A stretch of 20,567 nucleotides of DNA, taken from contig NW_019776070.1 in assembly GCF_001039355.2 (NCBI RefSeq), positions 62,123-82,689 of the forward strand, read 5' to 3'. This document shows positions 1 through 7,900 of the stretch, piece by piece (position 1 is the stretch's first letter; each line of letters begins with the position of its first letter). Under the pieces are notes generated by a model. The model was not told the origin of the DNA, searched no databases, and saw nothing but the letters and a program-made list of their open reading frames with translations. The translations under genes were made by a program, and so were the position numbers. The stretch is from Lingula anatina. Taxonomy: Eukaryota > Brachiopoda > Lingulata > Lingulida > Lingulidae.

Positions 1-112
1 TTTTTTTTGTGAAATTTGACGTTAATAAAATGTTACCAGGAGCATATCATTCCACAGTCATTTATCTCCCCCAAAGTATTGGTTCAGTAGGGGTGACACT
101 TGTATTGTCCAG

Positions 113-127
113 TGTGTGTGTGTGTGT
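113..127. repeat. GT dinucleotide microsatellite
   Basis: About seven GT units in a row, directly before the dispersed inverted-repeat element. Confidence 0.8.
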
Positions 128-131
128 CCAT

Positions 132-351
132 AGGCTCTATTCCCATAGATTTTAGATCGATCTATCCCCGCGGGGAGTCTCACTAGATTACTTTCAGATA
201 ATCCGACTTAAATGTCCGTCCCGCCTACTACAAGCTGAAATGAGGTAATTAACTTTCGTGTCCGCCAGGCTGACAGCTATTTAGCGTGAACCCCCAGGGA
301 GTTAGGTCGATCCAAAGTAGGTCGATCTAATCTATGGAAATGGGATGTAAC
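132..351 (+). mobile_element. Dispersed inverted-repeat element (MITE-like), copy 1
   Basis: About 220 bp sharing near-identical sequence with 10422-10640 in reverse orientation. The ends are imperfect inverted repeats: ATTCCCATAGATTTTAGATC at the left, and ATTTCCATAGATTAGATCGA when the right end is read on the other strand. The interior is non-coding and more GC-rich than its surroundings. The size, inverted ends and lack of an ORF fit a non-autonomous DNA transposon. I could not identify a clear target-site duplication, so the exact borders are approximate. Confidence 0.75.
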
Positions 352-1050
352 TCTCTGGCCTTGGATAGGAGATATTTTGGGTCCTACCTCTGGCGAATCT
401 CACGCTGAAAAAAAATGCACATAATTAATCTGCCATGATCTGTGACCCTGGTAGAGGGTAGTTTCGATTCGACGCGGATAATTTAATTTTATTGACAAAA
501 GAGGATTACTACATGACTCTATGCTTCAATCGTTTATTCAGTAAGGGGGGAGGGAAAGAGAAATCCAATCCCCTACACCAGTTGCTATTTTTTTTAAATT
601 AATTGTTAACCTCCCTACACCATCCTATTTAAATCTACTTCCTATGCACCTGATATTGGACTGAGAGTGCATGTATATATATATAGTGCGCTTTCAGATT
701 GACTCTGCTGATTGTTCTCTATTTTTTTTTACTTTCGGTTTTCTTGTTCTTTCTATTGCTTTCCCTTGCTTTATCAAGTTGGGTTACTTTCACCAATTCG
801 TTTAACAAAGTTAGCGCATGCATCGATCCCAGCAAAATACCAACTGAAAGGAAATTAACATAACAATAAGGCTTTAACGCGCAATCGCTTTTCAGGTTGA
901 CCTCGATAGGCAGTCGCAGTTCCTTGGATACGAGTAAACACTTGAGAGAACCGCGTGTTGATACACATACCATAACAACACTGCCCGAGTTAAGTCGGCA
1001 GCAGAAAACGTTGGAATAAAATAGTGTCGCGCAAAGACAGGCCTGCCGCA

Positions 1051-1968
1051 ATGTCATTCAGTCCGTATGGTCCACAGCCAGTATTAATTCCCCCGCCGAG
1101 AGGGGCACCAGAAAACGCACTCAACAGGGTGCCTCAGATCACAGAATTTGGTAGAATCGGCTTTAAGCAGGACGAGCTCTACTGGCCATGGTTTCTTGAC
1201 ACCAGCAGCACTGGGGACATAGCCGTGGCCGATACCGACAACAACAGGATCCAAGTGTTCAACACCCATACCCACAGCGTCGTTTTCCCACCCTACGGGG
1301 TCCAGGGCCAAGGAACCAACAAGGGAGAGCTGCTTGCCCCAAGGAGTGTTAAATACAGTCCCATCCCCGAACTTCACTTCACCGTCGCAGACACTGGGAA
1401 CAGGCGAGTAGTGCTTCTTCGTATTAACTTTAAAAGCGGTTGCCTTGAAGAGGTAGGAGAATTCGGTCGCACGATATTCCGAGAGCCATCCGATGTTTCT
1501 TGCGACTGGCGCACAGGAAACATGTACGTCACAGACACCAGTCTGAACAAAGTGACAATTCATAACAAATACGGAGAGCTCGTCAGCGAGCTCCGGCCTC
1601 AACCCCAGCGTCCATTCTATCAACCCATGGGTGTTGCCGTAGATGAAAACGGACGCGTTTTTGTCACAGATATGGGCAATAACGCCGTGAAAATTTTTGA
1701 TCGTAATGGCGATTTCATTCAGGAGATCGGTGGGCTAGGTACTGGGCTAGGACAATTCAACCGCCCAAAAGGGATTTGCATCGACAGAAAGGGTTACATA
1801 TACATTGCCGATGAGGGGAATTCCCGTGTTCAAATGTGGTCATCCGATCTCAAGTACATGTCAGAGATCATCACAAGCACACCAATGCCAAAGGGGGTTG
1901 CAGCCCATAATCAACTGTTCGTCACCACCGGCGATCAGTACAACTTCGTGAAGGTGTATAACATGTGA
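1051..1968 (+). CDS. NHL-repeat beta-propeller protein (TRIM2/TRIM3/TRIM71-like propeller without a TRIM module)
   Basis: This is an uninterrupted 305-codon frame ending in TGA. I start it at the ATG at 1051, which has a G at -3. The frame stays open upstream to the TAA at 991-993, but there is no earlier ATG; a GTG at 1024 is not a credible animal start. Six spaced NHL signatures are visible: DIAVADTDNNRIQVF (56-70), HFTVADTGNRRVVLL (109-123), NMYVTDTSLNKVTIH (157-171), RVFVTDMGNNAVKIF (202-216), YIYIADEGNSRVQMW (249-263) and a degenerate last blade, LFVTTGDQYNFVKVY (289-303). Six blades would close a propeller like those of TRIM-NHL ubiquitin ligases and Brat, where the propeller binds RNA or protein. 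No RING, B-box, coiled coil, signal peptide or membrane segment is encoded in this frame, so ligase activity cannot be claimed. A proline-rich stretch (8-20) precedes the propeller. The base composition is clearly more GC-rich than the flanks. The gene may be a retrogene, a lineage-specific NHL-only protein, or the last exon of a spliced TRIM-NHL gene. Fold call is firm; cellular role is unknown. Confidence 0.88.
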   Translation: MSFSPYGPQPVLIPPPRGAPENALNRVPQITEFGRIGFKQDELYWPWFLDTSSTGDIAVADTDNNRIQVFNTHTHSVVFPPYGVQGQGTNKGELLAPRSVKYSPIPELHFTVADTGNRRVVLLRINFKSGCLEEVGEFGRTIFREPSDVSCDWRTGNMYVTDTSLNKVTIHNKYGELVSELRPQPQRPFYQPMGVAVDENGRVFVTDMGNNAVKIFDRNGDFIQEIGGLGTGLGQFNRPKGICIDRKGYIYIADEGNSRVQMWSSDLKYMSEIITSTPMPKGVAAHNQLFVTTGDQYNFVKVYNM

Positions 1969-2560
1969 GCCTCTTGTCATTGAAAAAAACAAACATTTCA
2001 GACAGTAGGTACCATTCCTACATTCATAACGTAAAGATACACGTACTGTGACACCGAATTGAACTGGATGACACCGCAGGAATATATATACTATTTTTCA
2101 TATTCTTGACAGTTTTGTCCAACCTCATCACCAATTTCAGATGTGAAAACCAGGACTGACCCAGTACTCAGGTCATGTAAAAATATGAGGGGATTCTTTA
2201 TGAGAAAATCTCCTACTGCATTGGGTTTAGACCTTAACAATCTATAAAATACTGGTTACATTTGAAAATGAGATGGGAGGGCTGAAAACAATTTGAAATA
2301 CCCCAAAGTAGTGCAACAGTACATAAATCAAATGTAAAATACTTGAAATTCATCAAAATATATCCAAGTTATATGTCAAGTTCAGCATACACCCAATTTT
2401 TAAAATGCGACTTATGTATATGACATTTTAAGACAGTCACCCAAAACATGATCACTTCCATCTTGTTGCAATCAATTTGTAGATTGATATGTGCTAAGAA
2501 AGTCAATACAAACACAATCAACACTGTGAACTATGTTTTTATTGTTAATGTATGTTTGGC

Positions 2561-2566
2561 TTTATT
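2561..2566 (-). terminator. Candidate polyadenylation signal for GBF1
   Basis: Minus-strand AATAAA about 410 nt downstream of the GBF1 stop at 2979; a second AATAAA lies at 2538-2543. Assigned by position and motif only. Confidence 0.4.
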
Positions 2567-2709
2567 CTTATTCGTGTATAGTTTCAGTAAACAATTTTAA
2601 CTGATCTTGTCAGCATGTAGTTTCACATATTTTGTAAGGAAATGCAGCATATAGTCTTTCTCAACTGTTATTACTTTTTTCACTTCATCCATTACCATTT
2701 CTTCACAGT

Positions 2710-2715
2710 AATAAA
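2710..2715 (+). terminator. Candidate polyadenylation signal for the NHL gene
   Basis: Plus-strand AATAAA about 740 nt after the NHL stop codon. Another AATAAA at 2874-2879 is an equally good candidate and would give a longer transcript. Confidence 0.35.
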
Positions 2716-2978
2716 ATCAAAAGCTGCTGAAGTGAGCAATTATATCACTCACAGCACAAGCCACTATGTAACCAAATCACAGTGGATTTATAGCTGTCAC
2801 TCGGTAATTCAGTCAGTTTACTGATAAAATTGTACAGTGTCTCATTAAGAAATTCAGTGCTTATGAATATGTTAATAAATTAAACATCAAATGCTGTATC
2901 TTTTCATCTTATGGATCCTGTCACTAGTAAAAACCACTGTAAGTGATCTTGGGGGGGAAACAGTTGTGATATCTTCTC

Positions 2979-4939
2979 TCACTGGTTAGAAGAGACCATA
3001 TTGTTGGCATCACTCACTTTCTCAGGCGTGTTCTGAAACATATAAACAAATGTGTAAATAGCAGCAAACTATGGCAATAAATAAATAAATAATAAAAATC
3101 TAAAAAAGCACTTATTTTCTTTCTAAATATGAGAAATACAAATAACAACAGAACACTGGATTCAAATACTAAAATAAAGAGGTGCACATGGTGAAAATCT
3201 CACTTTTATGAATTGTACATGAAAAGATATTTTCAAATATATTTTTTATTTAAATTTCAGATTGAAACTTAAAGAAAAAGCATTGCTGTTTATGCCAACA
3301 TAAATAAATCAAGATAGATCATATTCATATACAGATTGCATAAATGACCTCATTACAAATCAAAACAGATGGTTTCTGTGTTTGACATTCAGGATTAACA
3401 ACACTAAGCATTATGCACTATTTAATATCAACTCCAACATTCAATAATTTTTTTTTCATGTAAATGTCCAAATGATTGTTTTTCTCACTCAAGTGCCCCT
3501 GCAAGTGTACATGCTGATTAAAAGTACCAGACAATTCTTATAAAAGAGACCAGGAGCAATAACATATTATGCTCTTTCTATCTCTTTACATAAATCAGCA
3601 GAAAACCTGCACAAATCAGTCACCAATCTTAAGTATTCAATGAAGCTTTCTTTCAGTTATTCCAATTAGTTAAGTACCTGTGGTGATAACAGAGGCATTC
3701 CTGCCTGTATCAGGTCTGGGTTCAGCAATAATGGCACTTGATGCTGGTGCTGTAGAGGCTGTAGAGGCATGCCTGGCTTCAGTGGGGAGACCACTGTAGG
3801 CAGAGGAGGGTGTAGGATGTAGGTGGAGGTTGGGGGCAGTGGAGTCTCATCTGTCAGGGGGCTGGCAGGTCTCATGGGGCTGCCTCCTAGAATACAGTTT
3901 GATCTGGTTACATGAGTGTGAAGGAGGCAAACTTTGGAATTTTATGCATGATAACCACAAGAAAGGAAAGCAATTAAAGCTAGCATAACAAAGGAAAATC
4001 AAATACATTTTAATATAATAATAAATTTTAAGTCTAAAATTCATTTAAAATGTTCAGTAGACTTTACATAAAAACAAGTATACGATCAACTTTTTGAATA
4101 AAAACTTTATGAACACTACATACTAAATATAAAATAAAAGTACCACTTTATTTTAACATAGATCTTTCGAAATCTTATATTCAGCTCTTACAAATGCCCA
4201 AGAAGTTTTATGCGGCATATTCCCACCATAAGCTCAACACTAGAGAAATCTTACCTGAACCCCATGTGCTTTGCGCCACCACACCGTTGGTCTGCTGTGG
4301 TTGCTGTAGCTGTTGTTGTATTGGGTGCAATTGTGCCACTGATTGCTGCTGCTGACATTGCTCAGGCCCAGGTTGTTGTTGTTTTTGTTGTTGTTGCTGC
4401 TGCTGCTGTTCTGCAGGTTGTTGTTGTAGTAGAGGAGTGTTTGGTTCAGCTTGAGAGTTATGTTCAATAACCTGGGGTTCAGGAGGAGTGGTCTGTTGCT
4501 CGGTTGGTTTCTTCTCTTCTGTAAACCAGAAATATTATAAGATAAAATTATTACTATAATGAGATAAAATAATTTTCACAAAATATTTGTATTTATTTCA
4601 GGCAAACTTACCTCACACAAAGAAATGCTTAAAATAGTGTTAAATACTTTCTATTCTTTCATTTTCTCCACACAAGCAAACTTTTACACCTCAAAGGGCA
4701 CCTTAGGTGTAGAATGAAAACAGTCGACTGAACAATTCCATGTCTTTCTATCACATTTAAGAAAAGGTTGCTGGTTTACCTGGTGGCTTAAACAATTCTG
4801 TTCTAAGAGTTGGTAGAAAACTGTCAATTCTATCCCAGGTTAGTTTCCACAACTGTGACTCTTCCTCCTCAGGTGTGAAGATCCTTGCTGTCTCCATCAC
4901 CAGTAACATGTTCTTCAGTGACTCAGGAATAGCCTCATA
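2979..4939 (-). other. GBF1: GBF1 C-terminal tail exons (exons 29-32), polyglutamine and proline-rich
   Basis: Exons 4780-4939, 4255-4518, 3678-3886 and 2979-3032 encode about residues 1380-1607. Exon 29 is conserved ([35 protein letters not shown]). Exon 30 is a low-complexity Gln/Pro segment including eight glutamines, a lysine and three more glutamines, coded by mixed CAG and CAA. Exon 31 is Pro/Leu-rich and holds [13 protein letters not shown], which resembles the ILNPALIEA block near the end of vertebrate GBF1. Exon 32 adds [17 protein letters not shown] and a TGA. If exon 31 is not spliced, translation would stop at the TAA at 3666-3668, four codons past the donor. Confidence 0.85.
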
Positions 4940-7900
4940 CTGAAAAAAAAGTAATGAGTTTGGCAATGCTTTGTCTTTTATGTCGAAGACACAAACTTCT
5001 TTTCAATGACTGCTTTTGTATAAGGCTTCATTCACATGCAATGTCTATTTTCTAAATTCTATTTTCTATTCGCGATATGTCTTATGATCACGGTCTGTGC
5101 CCTGAATATCCCGCGGCATAATTACTGGCTGTGCGAGCCAGTTACTATAAGTTACTATAAGTAACTGGCTCGCGCTGCCAGTAATTACGCGGCGGGATAT
5201 TCAGGGCACAGACCGTGATCATAAGATAGCGCGAATAGAAAATAGATTTTTAGAAAATAGACATTGCATGTGATCGAAGCCTAAGAATACCTGTATAAAT
5301 AAAAGTGTACCAGAAACCGGAGTACACTGGCATTACACAATGATGACACACCATCATCACCCAGACATCAACAAAAACAATGATTAATCCTAAATGTTTG
5401 ACTTTTTAGACTTGTAATTAAAACAAACATACTTCCATTTATATATGATAAAATGACAAAGAAGAGTTCAAGCGCTTACAAATAAAGTACTACCTTTTAG
5501 CAAACAGCTCTCCACATATTCAGTGGTAATAGCATGTGATTAAGTTTCTTACCAAGAGGTCACTCTTATCAGCATGCATGTATTTGTCCATGTAATCCAG
5601 TATGGTCAGCCACAGGGCTGTAAAAGTAGGCAGGGAAAGCAGTGGATTCAAGTGCTGTAAGAAAACCTGGAACAAGAAATAAATATCAAAGTAGATCATT
5701 TAGATTTATAATCATATTCACGAGATAGACAAAATCATTAATATAATATTATTAAATACTTTATGATCATGATTTTTTCCATACATATACTTGGCGCTTG
5801 ATCTATTTACAAACAAAATTTTTATAAATAATTTTCCAGTCAATTTACCATGGAAAATCTTTTAGCTAAAAAATTTAAATCTTAAGTAAAGAATATCCAA
5901 ATATATGTCAAGCTAAATTAATCTATTGACTATAAAGACCATAAGTTCACTAACTAGAGTCAAGTTTTGGTTTGCATTTTATACATCAAGGGTACCTTGC
6001 AGAGTAAAGTTGATCCTCTCATCCTAGTCTCCTCCAGTCCCACAGGGTCTTGTGTGCAAATGTTTTCCAGAAGTTTGGCAAGAAGTGGGAACAGGACCTA
6101 TGCAGATAAATGGAGGTAAAGTTATATATTATATGCTTTCTATGATCAAGTAGATGCTTAAAGCATAAACAATATCATATATCTTAACTGACCTCTAGAG
6201 GGCACAGGTCATTTAAAATGTCCCACACTTACTTAAGGACTTTCAAACTTGTCCTTAAAAAATTACTTTCTTCTCTGTGGTCTTCTGGCTAGTATTCAAA
6301 ATGTACATAAATATATATACAAAGGAGCTTCATTCATACTCAAATAAATTTGCTCATCACAGGAAAAATATTTTTAAAAAAATAATGCCAAAAACTGACA
6401 TTGCAAAACTGAGAAGACTCACATCAAACTCCTAATTACCTTATTAAAACAGGATTCCCATTCTGTAGGGGACAGAGTTTGCAAGTCATGTACCAGTAAA
6501 GCCCTCTGTAGGTATGTAAGTGCTTGACTTCGAACTGCTCTCCTTGCATCACAGCAGAGGCGAGCAATACCTACAATGAAAAAGACATATATGTTATTCT
6601 TTGATGGAAGCAAAATAGAGTAAAACGATTGAAAATGTTCTTCCCTTTACTAGCCCCAATGTGATTTATTTTCTCAGAGGCCACTACAGTTTAAAAAGTT
6701 TTGATGCCAAAGTGTAAAACACAAAAAATGTTGGAAATAAACACCCTTCCAACCATGTCACATTTTACCAAACAATATTTTCTTATTAAGGGCACTATCC
6801 TATGACAAACTTGAGAAATATACATTGTAGAAATTTTTGTAATTAAAAAAACTGCTGCATAACCTATATAAAAACTATTTAAAATTTCAAAGCCAGTGCT
6901 ACCCTACACTACCCAACATACCCTGCAAAAGTGGACACCAGCATTTTATCCACAGAGTTCCAGAGCCAGCATCTATACTATCTTTTCCCTGCCCATCCTC
7001 CTCCTCTGCCCAGGAACCAAATATTGAGGCTGCCCTGGTGTGTAAGGTGTGCATCAAATCCAGAAGCTGAAGTAAAGTTAGACGATGGTTACTCAGAAAA
7101 AAAAATAGAATTACAGCTTACAATGCTATTATCATATTTCATAATTATAATCATTTCCATTAATAAAAAAAATATAAATTCTGCTGCTCATGATATTTTT
7201 CTTTCTTACATCAACAATTTTTGGATAAAGATTGAATAAAAACACAATATTTTTAACATAATGAGAACTGAAAGTATTAATCAATGCCATCCACTGATTA
7301 CAAGTCCTCTATACTGTTAAGTTAAAGGGATAATAACTCTTCGTTTCGGCCAAAAAATGAATTTTCCTGGAGTAAACAACAATTTTCCCATTTTTACCAA
7401 TGGTTAATGAATCCATTTTTACATTCAAAGTTAGTCCCTGGTTTTTTTCCAAAAAGTTTGGTTTTTTGTTAAAATCTCTTAAGAGATTTTAACAGAGTAT
7501 AGCCATCAATGGAGGTCACGTGGTCTAAAGACAAGCTCAGATATCAGAATAATAGTTATAACTGCCGTTTTTGTGGTAAAACAGAATTTATTATATTTCT
7601 ATGAGTTATTCACATTGTTTTTATTGTGAAATATAGATCTCATACGAAGAGTTATTATCCCTTTAAGCCCAGTGGCAACAGTTGGCTTTCAGCACTTAAC
7701 CCACTGCTGGGCCATATCAAGCATTAAAAAATAGTCTACATATAAGCAAACATATTACAAAAACAAACATGAATTCACAAAAGGTACCTGTATTGATAGC
7801 GAGTGATAAGCTCCAGTAGTGTTTTCAAACTCTTCTTCATCATCTGAGTTTGTGACATGTGCTATGTGAGCAGGAGAGGATTTGGATTTTTTCATTTTAT

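Larger units (their letters stand above)
1..1050. promoter_or_regulatory. Upstream/5' leader region of the NHL gene
   Basis: No coding region is supportable here. The stretch holds a GT microsatellite (about 113-127), one copy of an inverted-repeat element (132-351, separate entry), an A/T-rich segment, and a TATATATATATAG run at about 672-684 that could be a TATA box for the NHL gene. Core-promoter placement is a guess. The segment from about 760 to 1050 is less AT-rich and is probably the 5' leader. It contains an upstream ATG at about 818 out of context, so either the leader is spliced or transcription starts later. Confidence 0.3.
1969..2978. other. Convergent intergenic region, 3' UTRs of the NHL gene (+) and GBF1 (-)
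   Basis: About 1 kb of AT-rich DNA between the two stop codons, without a credible coding region. A 60-codon plus-strand frame at 2642-2824 has no recognisable features. Plus-strand AATAAA signals at 2710-2715 and 2874-2879 could end the NHL transcript. Minus-strand AATAAA (read as TTTATT on the plus strand) at 2561-2566 and 2538-2543 could end the GBF1 transcript. If these are used the two 3' UTRs overlap. Confidence 0.5.

Noticed and set aside
1024-1050. GTG at 1024 as the start of the NHL protein
   Set aside because: Non-ATG initiation is unlikely in an animal gene when a well-placed ATG follows 27 nt later; no conserved residues lie in between.
719-1623. Minus-strand open frames at 719-1057 and 1084-1623 opposite the NHL gene
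   Set aside because: The longer one mirrors the NHL coding frame; neither shows a domain, conserved motif or credible splice context. They are shadow frames.
4210-4470. Plus-strand 86-codon frame rich in Val/Ala, and a minus-strand Asn-rich 75-codon frame at 4240-4467
   Set aside because: Both are out-of-frame readings of the CAG/CAA-rich GBF1 exon 30; the Gln-reading frame is the one that fits splice phases on both sides.
6931-7239. Plus-strand 102-codon frame
   Set aside because: It overlaps GBF1 exon 25 (6922-7066, minus), which matches conserved family sequence and splice phases. The plus frame has only low-complexity AT-rich content beyond it.
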